64,000 nucleotides of DNA from contig JACEFZ010013251.1 of NCBI GenBank assembly GCA_014155875.1, forward strand, positions 124,001 to 188,000. Direction: 5' to 3'. The notes below the pieces were generated by a model. It did not search any database and had not been told where the DNA came from. It saw only the letters and a program-made list of their open reading frames with translations. This DNA is from Cepaea nemoralis. Lineage: Eukaryota; Mollusca; Gastropoda; Stylommatophora; Helicidae. Shown in pieces: positions 33,067 through 44,760 of this stretch. The position numbers were made by a program, and so were the translations under genes. The stretch's first letter is position 1; every line of letters begins with the position of its first letter.

Positions 33067-34010
33067 CTAAACATACGAGGGGGATCCAACTGTACTCCAT
33101 AATATATGTTTCTTCACTATATTCTCAGAACCATAAGGGCGCGCACATCTGTCAATCACAAGTGTCCGGACCTGTGTAAAGCGTGCACTATCGTCAGACT
33201 CTCCGCCTGACCTTAGCGGACCCCGCGACCAGAGGGAATAGGCCCGCCGGAGATACCGCAGGAAATATTGCTCGTCTATTGCGAGCAAATCTCTCATCCT
33301 TCCACTGTGCTTATCTCGCGACCGGCGAGAATAGGCCCGCCGGAGATAATGTTCGTCTGCTGCGAACATATCTCTACCGAGACTGAATAAGTAAAGAAAC
33401 GATAAAAGTAGTGGTATTTCAATTGCGCTTGCGCTCCCACCTATGCTACACCCTCGATGTGTTTTCACAAAGTCGGGCGCGTACGAGGCCCTCACCTGTG
33501 GGACTTGGCTGAACGCCTCTAAGCCGGGTCCCTTGGTTCCAGGGTCTGGCCATCACTCGCCACCTGCTCGTGGTGGTGAGGTCTCGGAGGTTTGACGCTG
33601 TGCCGCCAGCGTCTGCAGCCTACCTTGTGCCAGACGTATTGGTTACCCATTCCTCTGGAAAACACAAGATTAGGCCGAGAGAGGGAACATGTCATTTGGG
33701 CACTATATGTTTCTCTAAAGCTCTGCCCAGGCATTGTGATGGAATAATGGCCACATTCCAACTCACATACTTTGGTCTGTCAAGACTGCAAGGTGCCACT
33801 CACTCATTCTCAGAACGTAAAGAACAAATATATAATTTTCTATGTAGTCACCACTGCGTTCAATGCAAGTCCTCCAGTGCTGATAAAGAGCTTGGATTCC
33901 TGTGGAAAGAATTTTATTGGTCATAGCTCGGTATTCCTGAGCCGGTTGTGTACAGTCTCTCACAGATGTCACACTGTTTTGAAACTTCCTACTCCACTCA
34001 TATACTTGCT
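33067..34010 (-). pseudogene. mariner-type transposon remnant, split
   Basis: The left part begins ACATACGAGGGGGATCCAAC, a mariner-like terminal inverted repeat. The right part (33820-34010) encodes on the minus strand TGIQALYQHWRTCIERSGDY, the C-terminal signature of mariner transposases (last helix before the 3' end). The DD34D core is missing, and the right-hand inverted repeat was not found. A 674-bp 28S-derived retroposon with an 11-bp target duplication sits inside. Confidence 0.7.
33121..33816. mobile_element. 28S rRNA-derived retroposon, copy 2, 5'-inverted, with 11-bp target duplication
   Basis: ATTCTCAGAAC occurs at 33121-33131 and 33806-33816 and frames 674 bp. The right part (33475-33805, + sense) matches the 3' half of copy 1, including CTGAACGCCTCTAAG. 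The left part (33132-33474) matches the 5' half of copy 1, including the 28S block, but is inverted. The order inverted-5'-part then sense-3'-part is what twin priming during target-primed reverse transcription leaves behind. The join keeps only a few bases of microhomology (CGG). The breakpoint in the sense molecule is at CATGGT|CCGGGC. Confidence 0.82.
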
Positions 34011-34087
34011 AGACTGAGAGGTCTGCATCAAATAACCGGACCTTCAATCGCCGATGAATTTCTATAGGTTACAACCCTTCACTGATC

Positions 34088-34108
34088 AAAAAAAAAAAAA
34101 AAAAAAAG
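34088..34108. repeat. Poly(A) run
   Basis: About 20 A after CACTGATC. It may be the tail of a + strand retroposon but nothing recognisable precedes it. Confidence 0.8.
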
Positions 34109-34317
34109 GATAACAGAACGCTGCTCGTCTTTGGTGCATGTCAATGGGCGGCCTCCTTTAAGCAGTAATTATGACGTCATCGTGCTCCTCTGCCCCGTGA
34201 TGTCACGTGCTCCATTTTGACATCCTTAACAACAAAATTGACAGATTACATGACGATTAGCATGATTATTGTAATTTCTATCAATCTTTTAATGTTTTAA
34301 TTTGAAGCCCCCCCCCC

Positions 34318-34590
34318 CCTCATAGTAAGTAAGGACCCTTTTACAGGCTTTAGGTACACTGGGAATGTGAAGCTGGGCCCACATCTTATAGATCAAACGG
34401 CACCCAGTGGCTGATGAGGTCGGTATCACATCGGCCGCCTTTACTTCCAAGAAAACTCCTGGTACCTGTTTTTGCCTCATGTCAATTGTACAAAGTCACA
34501 ATCAGCTGATACGAATCGAACCCAAGACCACGGGTAAGGCAGGCTAGAGTCTAGCCGCTAGTTACTGCGACTCCCAGTCATGAGTAGCAG
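34318..34590 (-). mobile_element. tRNA-derived SINE-3, copy a
   Basis: Sense head: AGTCGCAGTAACTAGCGG as A box, TTGGGTTCGATTCG as B box. The body (AAGTAAAGGCGGCCG, CAGGTACCAGGAG) resembles 49925-50225. The poly-C at 34309-34319 marks the 3' side. Confidence 0.7.
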
Positions 34591-34699
34591 AGCGTGTTCT
34601 GGGAGGCTGGGCGGGTGATCAGGTAAGGATCCATTATTATTATAGTGTCGTTTGATTAAAGGGGATTAAAAGGCACGAGAATAGACTTCGTTGCACCTG

Positions 34700-34872
34700 G
34701 TGTTGTCCCATTTAGCTAGCTGTCTTTTCGCAAGGCAGCCTGTCAGTGACGACCTCCGGGAGTCTTCGAGAAAAATACACTCTTGAACGTAATGTCGTAG
34801 CTAGGAATCGAACCCACAATTATCGGAGCGCGGGGTAGACAGCGTAAGCACATCGCCACGGAGACTCCCAGC
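34700..34872 (-). mobile_element. tRNA-derived SINE-3-like, copy b
   Basis: Sense: GGGAGTCTCCGTGGCGATGT as A-box region and TGTGGGTTCGATTCCTAGC with a perfect B box. The 3' part differs from copy a, so it may be a related family. Confidence 0.65.
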
Positions 34873-34946
34873 TGAATAGAGTCATAATGAAAACATGAAT
34901 GAGAAGCAGGTCATAAATGAATTCGTTCACTTGACTCTCGTTGCAG

Positions 34947-35107
34947 AAACAGACAATGCCAGGAGCAGTTAAGTCCAGAGATGTGGGCAAGCAAGATCAA
35001 GGACATTACCTCCCGATTGTCCAGACCTACAATCTCGTCCAGCCTGAAGACAATCCACGGACGGCCTGAACTGAAGACGGAAAGAGACGTTCAATTCTGG
35101 AATACAG
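34947..35107 (+). CDS. Host gene exon, second from last
   Basis: Acceptor TTGACTCTCGTTGCAG and donor ACAG|GTGAGC are both strong. After one base that completes the previous codon, 53 codons are open, including CQEQLSPEMWASKIKDITS and GRPELKTERDVQFWNT, ending with one base (G). The other two frames are closed (one has TGA near the middle). The LSPExW...KDITSRL stretch suggests an amphipathic helix. A weak resemblance to the LSSEAW...LRDLAARV stretch of the thymus/brain/testis TBATA proteins was noticed but is too short to name the gene. Confidence 0.78.
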
Positions 35108-35188
35108 GTGAGCAGTCATTCTAGATACGAGTTGCACTCTTCCTCGTCTGTCTCGTTCACACTCAGACCTTCACGATTAAAAGTGAGT

Positions 35189-35425
35189 TTCATATCCTTT
35201 ATAAGACATCGCAGTCAACCCCATTATTTATTGTTTGCTGTTTTTATTGCTTGGCATGTTTACTTTCAGTATTTTGCCATTGCTTTCTGAACTAACTACA
35301 CTCATACCATTGTATGAAATACCAACGCAAATTGGTCTGCTGCCAGATTTCCCGAAGCTGTGTTTTGAACCCGGTATGCTGGATAACGAATTACGTCCGC
35401 AACCCTTAGCCACTGAGCCGACTAA
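35189..35425 (-). mobile_element. tRNA-derived SINE-1, copy d
   Basis: Core GCAATGGCAAAATACTG and the AGTAAACATGCC part are clear on the minus strand; B-box region GGGTTCAAAAC. In the intron between the last exons of the host gene. Confidence 0.72.
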
Positions 35426-35608
35426 AAGACATAACACACTTATAAAAACCATACAGGAGTGTTTAGGGTGAAGGCAGGCGAGCAAGAGGTAGATAATGAT
35501 ACAAGTGGGAAGATAACATTAGGAGATGATAGAAAAGCAGTCTGACAGAATGCACAATCAAGGTCAGACACATTTAGGATTTATAGAACCAATCTTCATT
35601 CATACAAT

Positions 35609-35732
35609 GAAAACGTGGCTTTCGTTCAGAAAGCATTAGCAAACTACTGAACGTAATCTTGCCAAGAAATCACGATCAGCCAAAGATAAGCTGGGGTTGT
35701 CTGCGACGTCCTGTACAGGATATGCAACTATG
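35609..35732 (+). mobile_element. SINE-1, 3' half only
   Basis: GCAAACTACTGAACGTAATC, CTTGCCAAGAAATCACGAT and TGTACAGGATATGCAAC are the 3' half of SINE-1. The tRNA head is missing. Opposite in orientation to the copy at 35189. Confidence 0.78.
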
Positions 35733-35772
35733 TCTTCCAAAATGGCCGAAATATGTAATGTTTTATTTTGGC

Positions 35773-35822
35773 TTGTAAGTAACTTTAACTACACATAGAT
35801 GACTTGGTGTGAATTATTTGAT
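35773..35822. repeat. Isolated unit of the 50-bp minisatellite
   Basis: CTTGTAAGTAACTTTAACTA and CACATAGATGACTTGG form a single unit of the array at 38040-38535, more than 2 kb away from it. Confidence 0.88.
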
Positions 35823-35964
35823 TTGTGTCGTGTCTTCCTTTAAAGTGTCGTCCCTGGAGTGAGGGGAGTCAACACCCACATTATAATTTTTCTTCCCTAT
35901 CAATATCCTGGAGAATCCACCAGCTTCCGTCCAACATACTCCATCAGCCCGTGGACACCCTTTC

Positions 35965-36074
<110 letters not shown>

Positions 36075-36240
36075 CTATGCCCCCTCTCATTCTTCCCCAA
36101 CGCAACATATTCAACAACTCTTGCTTCTAAAAATTAATAAAGATTAATTTATTAAAAGAAAAGTGTAACGTATATGAGACGTGTATGCGAAGAAAATGTG
36201 TGTCGTGTATTCTAATGTAAATGTATAGGTCAGACCACAG

Positions 36241-36377
36241 AGTTCATGTTCAGAGTCCACTCATCATGGCAAGGATTACACGACATCACAAGAATCAGCA
36301 CAATGGACCTCACCGAAGTCGTGTCCCTCTCTCCAGACATGTCCTCCTCCAGGAGCTCTGATGACCATGAGATCTGA
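36241..36377 (+). CDS. Host gene last exon with stop codon
   Basis: Acceptor GGTCAGACCACAG. The first two bases complete a GAG codon with the G left by the exon ending at 35107; then 44 codons (FMFRVHSSWQGLHDITRIST, MDLTEVVSL, a serine-rich SSSRSSDDHEI end) and TGA at 36375-36377. Across the three exons the protein end is 134 residues with no stop in the joined frame, while each single frame fits only one phase. An AATAAA at about 36826 could end the mRNA. Function unknown; the acidic/serine-rich tail suggests a disordered C-terminus. Confidence 0.75.
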
Positions 36378-38039
36378 ATCCCATTCACATATATAATCCG
36401 TGAAAAATACTGTTATTGTTCCTAACACAACTGTTCCTAATAGTTTATAGAAACTCAGACTTCATAATTCCTGTGCAGTGAAAAAAAACATGGAACACTG
36501 TCCTATGGACATGACGTTTTGTCTTCTTGCGAAATGTTCTATAGTTCTCACTATTAAACAGTTATTGTCTATACTCCAATAGAGTCCTTTATTTTTGTTC
36601 TAGTCATAAGTGAACTGAATATCCATCACTACTGGTGTGTTAAAACTGGTATGACCTAAAACTCATTCGGTATTTATCCTGTAGGATACATATACCATTC
36701 CTCTCCACTGAATAGACCCATTTAGAAGGTTGCTGGCCAATCTTTCTGCATCATAATTTATCCGGGATCGGATTTTTCAATGATTCTGTGTTCTTCCTTC
36801 CAACCAGAGGGAACCTGTAAAATAAATCATACAACTGGTGATAGCCTCCCCGTCACTGATCTCTATTAGATGATCGTGGCCATTGGCCCTTGCTCAGCAA
36901 AATACAATGAACCTAACTCTGTCAGGGACAGATGAACTGAACACATAGGTTTACATCAGGCCAAGACAAGAAGAAAAAAAAAACAACCAACAGCGTGCGG
37001 AACCCCCCCCCCCCCCCCCCCCCACCAGGGAGCACCCACTGGAAGATCCCAATTATCCCCCATTACTCAATTCTCAACTAGTAGAGCTAAATATCACTTC
37101 CCTACTCTAACTAGTTTTCCACTAACAGTGCTAATCATCACACTCTAGTTTTAACACGGCTACAGCCTATATTAATTAGAACTAATTATAAGAGGTTCTA
37201 CCTTATACGGCACTGCAGTGTTTACTCAATCACATCTAAGTTTGCCATGACAGGCACGTGTAAAATAAATATAATATATCCCGCACACGTTAGATGTTAT
37301 TAACTCCCTAACCGCAGTGCCAAAGCACGTCTTCCTAGATCGACGTTTCGAGTTACACTCCTTATCCCCAAATCTGGTTTTTGGCAAACGCTTAAAATTG
37401 GTCACGTGACGTATTCTTTATGTGCACACAGGTGTTATTTTGGGCCGATCATCCCTTGTCAGGAATCCATCTCCCCTGGCTTAGTCACTGTCAGAGTTGT
37501 CCTCCCATGTTTTGACATCCCCAACAAGCTAGCGAGTTACTGTATGATCCCAACAACAGTTTTCAATAACAAGCTGCCAATCTTCTGTCGAGTGGTGACA
37601 ATCACAGCCGCCATTTCGCTTGATGTCCGGAAACTCTAAATGACAGACGGGACTGTTTCATGTCCTGAGCTGAGCAATTCTATGTGAATCTAACTGTTTA
37701 TGAACTGTCAAAGTGGTGTATTGATTCACCTCACTCACTTCCCCTACACATCTGCAGCTGTTAACTTTGCCGACCTGTGATGGTTGACATTTGATTGTAA
37801 CCAGGATCTGACGGGTTCTATCTGTATTCGAATGTTGATAAACTGTCAAAGCGATGCAGGGATTTATCTCACTCACCACCTAATGTTCCTAATCTGTCGA
37901 CCAGATGTAAACACGTGCAGCTGCCACCCCGACTGTTTTCTCTGGATTTGTTGAAACAACCTGTGGCCTCGAACATGCCACTAATCAGAACGCCTTTTAT
38001 TCTCATCACTGGTTAAATCACGTTGGTCTATTATGTGAC
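36378..38039. other. 3' flank of the host gene, no further gene recognised
   Basis: Probable 3' UTR (ATTAAA at about 36554, AATAAA at about 36826), then a poly(C) run at about 37003-37023 and unassigned sequence. A 77-codon frame at 37406-37639 has no known motif. 37680-37890 has two diverged copies of a 130-bp piece with AACTGTCAAAG and CTCACTCAC. Confidence 0.45.
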
Positions 38040-38535
38040 AATTTGTAAGTAATTTTAACTACACATAGATTACTTGGTTTTAGTTATTTGACTTGTAAGT
38101 AACTTTAACTACACATAGATTACTTGGTTTTAGTTATTTGACTTGTAAGTAATTTTAACTACACACAGATGACTTGTTTTACTGATTTCACTTATAAGTA
38201 ACTTTAACTACACGTAGATTACTTGGTTTTAGTTATTTGACTTGTAAGTAACTTCAACTACACACAGATGACTTGTGTTACTGATTTCACTTATAAGTAA
38301 CTTTAACTACACACAGGTGACTCGGTTTTAGCTATTTGGCTTGTAAGTAACTTTAACTACACATAGATGGCTCGGGTTTAGTTATTTGACTTGTAAGTAA
38401 ATTTAAATACACATAGATGAATTGGTTTTACTGATTTGACTTAGAAGTAACTTTAACTACACATAGGAGACTTGGCATGAGTTATTTGACTTGAAAGTAA
38501 CTTTAACTACACATAGATGACTTGGCAGTGAGTTA
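38040..38535. repeat. 50-bp minisatellite, about 10 units
   Basis: CTTGTAAGTAACTTTAACTA and CACATAGATKACTTGG recur with period 50. Two unit types (GGTTTTAGTTATTTGA and GTTTTACTGATTTCA) alternate. A G run follows at 38541-38556. Confidence 0.93.
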
Positions 38536-38794
38536 TCTGTGGGGGGGGGGGGGGGGCTATAATAAAATGAGACACGACAGTCTTAGTAAACGGAAGACAG
38601 TCCAATCGCACATTCCGCCGTGGCAATTTGGTGTGTGAGGCCCTCATATATTGTAGTCTACGGCTCATGAGGCGGGTGGGATAGTTCTCTCTCCTGTCGT
38701 CTTTTCTTTTCGGAAAATACCTAGAAAGAATAATATATATGTTAGTGCATCGGGTGCGGACCCTCAGTGAGGTGTGGAATTCTTTTCTGTCGGT

Positions 38795-38943
<149 letters not shown>

Positions 38944-39053
38944 CTGCACAGTTCACGCTCAAACCAAAATACCATACCCCTGGCCTTTTATCTTTAACAG
39001 TGAACGCCTACCATAAAAGTGTGGTTTATGACGTGTCCTGTTCCATTCCTCAG

Positions 39054-39160
39054 ATGGCCTATTGCAGTAGCCAGTACCAGAAGAAATTCAATGGGCAAAC
39101 AGCTCGGCCTGATCCCGCAGTAGCCTTACAATCCCGTAAAAGTCGTGAACCCATGAAGAG
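39054..39160 (+). CDS. Candidate coding exon
   Basis: Acceptor CTGTTCCATTCCTCAG is strong and donor AGAG|GTTAGT acceptable. The exon starts ATG and stays open for 35 codons plus two bases: MAYCSSQYQKKFNGQTARPD, PAVALQSRKSREPMK. It is 107 bp, phase 0 to 2. It is downstream of the stop of the host gene at 36377, so it would be another gene or an alternative 3' exon. A partner in the needed phase is possible at 43701. Not repeat-derived as far as I can see; protein not recognised. Confidence 0.5.
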
Positions 39161-39204
39161 GTTAGTTTTTCCTTCTTTGTCTTTTTCTGCTCCTATTGCT
39201 CCAT

Positions 39205-40785
39205 CCATCCATCATGTGCCCTGCCGATAAGCGTGGGCTGTCATGTTTTGCCATTTCACTCGATCACCAGAGTCGTGGATCAGCTCCGTGTTTCTGTCTC
39301 GACCATGCCATGTGGCCAAGCCATCTAGGTATTTAATTCTTGGTCTTCCCTTTGGTCTCATCCCTTCGATCTTGCCAGTTGTCACCAAGTTCTCCAATTC
39401 ATTTCTTCTCATAACATACCCAACAAATTTTGACTGTCTACGTCTAATGTTTCTAATCAGTTTACGATCCTCATTTGTTTCTTGTAGGACATGTTCATTG
39501 GTTTTTTTGTCTGTCCATGGTATTCTTTGCATTTTCCTCAGAAACCACATCTCCACAGCCATCAGATATTTTTCAGCTTGCCTGCTCATTGTCCACACTT
39601 CACATCCATATAAAAGTATAGGTTCTATGTAGCACTTCAACACACTTTTTCTCGTTTCAATTGATATCTTTTTAGTGGTCAGTATGATTTTTATCTTGCA
39701 AAAGGCTACCTCCGCCATGGCAATTCGTGTTCTAATCTTTTCAAGGCATCTCCCATCAGATGGTATGACTGTTCCGAGATATCTGTGCCAATTAATTTGT
39801 TTAAGAATATGCCCACTTACTTGTATATTACATTGTGGTATTTCTTCCTTCTTAGTGACGACCATAATCTGTGTCTTCTTACAATTCAATTCTAACCCTA
39901 GTAGTTCACTGTGTGCAACAACAGAATCTACTAAATTTTGCAGATCATGTTCATTGTCTGCAATCAAGACTGTATCATCTGCACATCTAATGTTATTGAT
40001 GTATTGTCTCGCAATATTGATTCCTTCCATATCTTCTATATTTCTGAAAATATTTTCACTGTCTCCAGAAAAAAGATCTATAGACATTACACAAATCTGT
40101 CTCACACCTCTCTTAATAGGCTGATATTGACCTACTTCATTGTCAATTCTTATAGCAGCTTGTTGTTTCCAATATATGTTTTTTACAAGTCTAAGGTCTT
40201 TTCCATCAATTTTTAGATCTTCAAGCAAACTTATCATGTCGACATGTCTCACTTTATCGAAAGCCTTTGTGTAGTCAATAAAGCAGAGTTGTAGATCTTT
40301 GTTTACTTCTATAGAACGTTCAATTACTGTTCTCAGTATGTACACAGCATTTACTGCACCCTTGCCTTCTACAAACCCACATTGTTCCTCTCCTATTTCA
40401 GGTTGTATTTTCTTCCTACCTCTTTGCATGATAATTGTTAACAAAATCTTCGTGATGTGACTCATTATACTAATTGTTCGATGTGATCACATTCCAAGGC
40501 TCCTGATTTCTTTGGGATTGCAATAAATACAAAATTACATAATTCATGTGTCATATATGGTATTAAGAAGTCTGGTAACTTTATCTATCTCGTATTCTTC
40601 TAAAGCATTAATCATTTCTGTTGTGATGCTGTCTGAACTGGGTTTCTTGCCAGATTTCATATAGCTTAAGAGCATTCTGAACCGCCATCTTCAAAATTGT
40701 TGGTCCTTCATTATTATTTTGAATATCATACTGTTCTTCTCTGTTATCATCATAAAGGTTTTTGACATAATCTGATTCGGTTTGG
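39205..40785 (-). pseudogene. LINE-B, best-preserved RT copy
   Basis: The frame 40465-39212 covers 417 residues: CFIDYTKAFDKVRHVDM, GVRQICVMSIDLF, RCADDTVLIADNE, YLGTVIPSDGRCLEKIRTR, YGCEVWTMSRQAEKYL, RRRQSKFVGYVMRRNELENL and DSGDRVKWQNMTAHAYRQGT. The motif RQGCVMSP has become RQICVMSI and YADD is CADD, so the enzyme is dead even though the frame is open. The 5' part continues at 42405 beyond an inserted RTE-2. The 3' tail is (GATG)n, seen as CATCCATCCATC at 39204-39215. The EN-linker-RT layout with late GRPR.KYLDGL suggests an RTE-like family, distinct from RTE-1. Confidence 0.85.
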
Positions 40786-42404
40786 GTCAAGATGGCGTGA
40801 CGTGTTTTATTCTAGCTTGACTTAAGACGGTTGATCAACTGCTCGACTACCCGCCATCATAAAACTCCCCGTTGTCTCAGAATCAGATTTCTGGCTCTAA
40901 ATGTTAGACAAATTGAAGAACAACAAAGCTGTTGATGAAGACGACATCTCAGGAGAAATGCTCAAAGCAGCAGATGAGAATACCTTACAACGTTTGCTAC
41001 AGTTGATCAATGAAATCTGTCAAAACGAATCCCCACCACAACAGTGGAAGGATGGTGTAATTTTCCAACTGCCATAAAAAAGGTGGCCTGTCTGATTGAA
41101 ACAACTGGCGTGGTATCACCCTACTGTCAGTACCAGGAAAACGTTTTTGTAGCATGTTACTTGAGAGATTTAAAATGTCTATAGATGAAAGGCTCAGAGA
41201 AGAACAAGCTGGCTTCAGACCAAAATGGTCATGTATAGACCACATTTCCATCCTTAGAATAATCATTGAAAACTGTAGAATTACAGTCGAAATTAATCAC
41301 CACCTTTGTCGACTTTCAAAAGGCTTTCAACAGTATCCACCGTCCTTCACTTTGGAATCTACTTAACATCTATGGTTTCCCTACCAAATATATCAACATC
41401 ATACAATCTTTCTACAAGGAGACACGTTGCTGCATGAGAACAGAATCAGGCAACTCTGACTGGTTCTCAGTGGAAACGGGAGCGAAACAAGGTTGTGTCA
41501 TGTCACCGATGTTTTTTGGAATAGCTATCGATTGGGTCATGCGCAAATGAACAAACAACACAAATAGGGGTATCCATTGGGTTGACAAAATTCTAGAAGA
41601 CCTGGACTTTGCCGACGACATAGTGCTTTTAAGTTCAACACACCCAGATGCCCAAGAGAAAATAAACCATCTCCAAAATGTTTCAGGACAAATTAGTCTC
41701 CAAATTAACACTACAAAAACAAAAACTATTGACCTTACCAACAGTTCAGACGACACCAAATTAAACAACCATGTTCTTGAAAAAGTCAACAGTTTCACAT
41801 ACCTAGGAAGCAAAATGACATCTACAGGGGACTCAACGCCAGAAATATTATCTAGAATCGCACTGGCATCTGGTGCCTTCAATAAACTGTCAAACATCTG
41901 GAAGTCAAAGACACTCAGCAAACATACGAAACTTAAAATCTTCAACTCTTGTGTGATTCCAGTGCTAACGTATGGATGTGAGAGTTGGAAATCAACGGTA
42001 GCTTTAGATTTAAAAAATTAGACAATTTTGGGAACAAATGTCTTAGAAAACTTCTACACCTCCACTGGACACATTTCAGAACCAATACGCAAATAAGGCA
42101 AGAGACTAAGCAAGATATTGTATCCAGTTTTATAAGAAAACGCCGTTGGAACTACATCGGCCATGTACTCAGAATGGACAAGACAAGACTCCCCAACCAA
42201 GCCCTCCTATGGTCACCAGTAGGGAAAAGAAAACGGGGAAGACCAAGAGAGACCCTGCGTAGAACCATCATCAGAGAAGGCTCATTCAACGGCCAAGTGA
42301 ACATCCAGGATCTGCAACAGGTAGCAGCGAACCGCCGGACATGGAGAGCCATGACTTCTGCCCTATGCGCTACCTTAGGCTCAAGAGGAAAGACTAATTA
42401 ACTA
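40786..42404 (+). pseudogene. RTE-2, internally deleted RTE element
   Basis: Begins GGTTTGGGTCAAGATGGCGT and within 120 bp reaches codons for RFLALNVRQ, the start of the endonuclease domain; it then jumps to the RT (KLKNNKAVDEDDISGEMLKA). About 1 kb of endonuclease is gone. RT motifs follow as in RTE-1 (QAGFRPKWSC, GAKQGCVMSPMFF, LDFADDIVLLSS), broken by frameshifts near 41075, 41275 and 42010 and a stop at 41549. It ends GRPRETLRR...SRGKTN and (CTAA)-type tail. It splits LINE-B with target duplication ACATAATCTGA (left) / ACGTAATCTGA (right). Confidence 0.88.
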
Positions 42405-43215
42405 ACGTAATCTGACCATACATGTAAAATCTGATCTTCTTCTATTATGATTTTTCTATCTTTTCTCTTTAGGCAGCTTGATAATGTGTGTGTTCTTTGA
42501 TTAGTAAGCTCATGAATTCTTTTGAGCATTAGTGTGGTATTTTTACTGTTGTGTTGGTTTACAATTTCTATGCAATTTTTCTCGAGCCATGCTTCTTTTG
42601 CCTCCTTACATAATGTTCTGACATTTCTGTGAATTTCTTTATATTTGACAGGATTATTTTTGTTCTGTCTTCTTGTTTCCATTAGCTGTAGAATGTCTTC
42701 AGTCATCCATGTCTGTTGACCCACTTAGTTTAATTTTGGAATAGTTTATTTCTGCAGCTAAACTGATTGAATTCTTCAACATTTCCCATTGATCATCCAC
42801 ATCTTGAAATAGTATCTCTAGATCAGACAATATATCAAATTTGTTCTTTATTTCTATGTTAAAATTATCTTGTATTTCTTTGTCAGTTTTCAATTTGCAC
42901 AAATCATATTTAGTGTTTCCGGTTGTATACTTGCCTTTCTTTAACCTTACCCTCAATGTGCCTGTAATTAATGTGTGATCACTGTAACAGTCTGCATTGG
43001 GAACTGTTTTTGCGACTGTTAGCGCATTTCGAAATCTTCTGCTAATCAGAATGTAGTCTATCTGGTTTTGAATCCTGCTGTCTGGTCTCCTCTATGTCCA
43101 TAATATTCTAGGATGCTGTTTAAACCAGGCGTTTCCTACAACCATTTCTTGTTCTTTTGCCCATTCTACAAGTCTGTATCCTCTTTCGTTTCGCTCTCCG
43201 AGACCATGTCTCCTA
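42405..43215 (-). pseudogene. LINE-B endonuclease end and linker
   Basis: Continuation of the copy at 39205. Minus strand: ERNERGYRLVEWAKEQEM, QNQIDYILISRRFRNAL and SDHTLITGTLRVRLKKGK are the end of an AP-type endonuclease; KEAWLEKNCIEIVNQHN and the WSDYV end belong to the linker. Frame breaks near 42720, 42960 and 43095. Confidence 0.82.
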
Positions 43216-43228
43216 TTGCTGCTGTTGC

Positions 43229-43452
<224 letters not shown>

Positions 43453-43700
43453 GCCTGGAGAAGACACCACCAATCGTGACTCAGAATAGTCTCTGCCATC
43501 TGGTATTTTAATGAATGTGTTGTTGCTTAGACTATGTTCTCTAGCTGTTTAGGATCGATCTCTACGTGCACCTCTCTTCGCTAATTATTGTTTAGTATAC
43601 AGTGCGTGTATTTGTCTCTGCGTTGCAGGATCCCACATAAAAGTATCTGTTTCATGTTATCCGTGCGCTTGCTTATCTTATAAACTGCTCATCCTTTCAG

Positions 43701-43797
43701 ATGCCAGCCTGTGTTATGCTCTACCAATCACAAGAACACATCCGGGAACTCTCTCCCAATGCTGTCCAATCAACGAGGACCAGGCTGCCGGAACTAG
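43701..43797 (+). CDS. Candidate exon, uncertain
   Basis: Acceptor AAACTGCTCATCCTTTCAG is strong. If joined to the exon ending at 39160, its first base completes an arginine codon, the next 31 codons are open and TAG follows at 43795-43797. Another frame stays open to a possible donor AACAG|GTGGTT at 43831, so the reading frame is undecided. Not recognised. Confidence 0.3.
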
Positions 43798-43831
43798 CGG
43801 CCATATGCGCACGCATATAACGAACAGGTGG

Positions 43832-44439
43832 TTTTGTGACGCTTGGTCATTGAACTTCATGATGAGGAGCAGCCAGCCCTTCTACAACTGGAATTGTAGA
43901 GACAACTCTTCGACTGTTTATATGTTGTTGTTTTTACACTTTCTTTTAGAGTCTTCACCAAGTATGATTATACGTATCTATCTATGAATAACAGTGACGC
44001 CATATCAAGGGGTCGACTACGAAACCCCATTTTGACACTGGTAAAAACTTGAATGTGTCGTAATTGCTTATCGTTTTTATGATAGTTGTTAAACAAAAAA
44101 CAATACTCCCAATGATAAGATAATATCATCGTCATTGTGTGATGTGTCTATAAGGGTAAACGATCGTGGTTCCCCGTCGCATAGACCTTCAGAGTTTAGA
44201 ATCTGGTATATGACATTAGGCCAAGACATCTATGTATTTAGCTCAATGTCGTCGTCTGGATCTTGATCCATATCTTTCCTCATTCTATCGTGTTCCGCTT
44301 GTACCTTGCGGTATCGATGTGAAGCATAAACAGCAGGAGAATGTCCGTTTACGGTTTTCATATATCGACATTCCCATGGACTCTGTTATTCTCTTTGTCC
44401 TCTTATTCTGGTTCTATTTGGTCAATACATCATTGCTGG
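43832..44439. other. Unassigned
   Basis: No repeat unit or RT motif recognised; short frames only (43805-43987, 44232-44456). Confidence 0.35.
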
Positions 44440-44760
44440 TTGTGGTATACTGTTAGCTGGTAATCTAGTTATATGGCCAAACAGTTTAACCTGCTGTTTT
44501 CTGATAAAATCTAGCACTGCTACAACCGTAACTTTAGTCCTGATTTCTTGCTTTCTGATTTTCTCTCTTCTTGATACATTGAGTATTCTTCACAGGAATC
44601 TCATTTCCGTTGTTGTAATTTTTCTGTTCTCCTTTTTAGTCTTGATCCATATCTAATATCACTAAATTTTGAAGCTTCTTTCTCCCTTGCCACATAATGT
44701 GTGACTGTCTACTTCTTATTGCTGTTATCACCGTCCTGTTTTTCATCTACTTCTTGAAAG
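44440..44760 (-). pseudogene. LINE-F fragment (RT C-terminal region)
   Basis: In shifting minus-strand frames EMRFL, RREKIRKQEIRTKV and KLFGHITRLPANSIPQP can be read, the thumb/C-terminal landmarks of a non-LTR RT (EMRFLRR...R.KIRN..IR and LFGHI.R). No catalytic box. Confidence 0.6.

Noticed and set aside
37406..37639. 77-codon ORF as a gene
   Set aside because: No motif, no splice support, no sign of codon bias.
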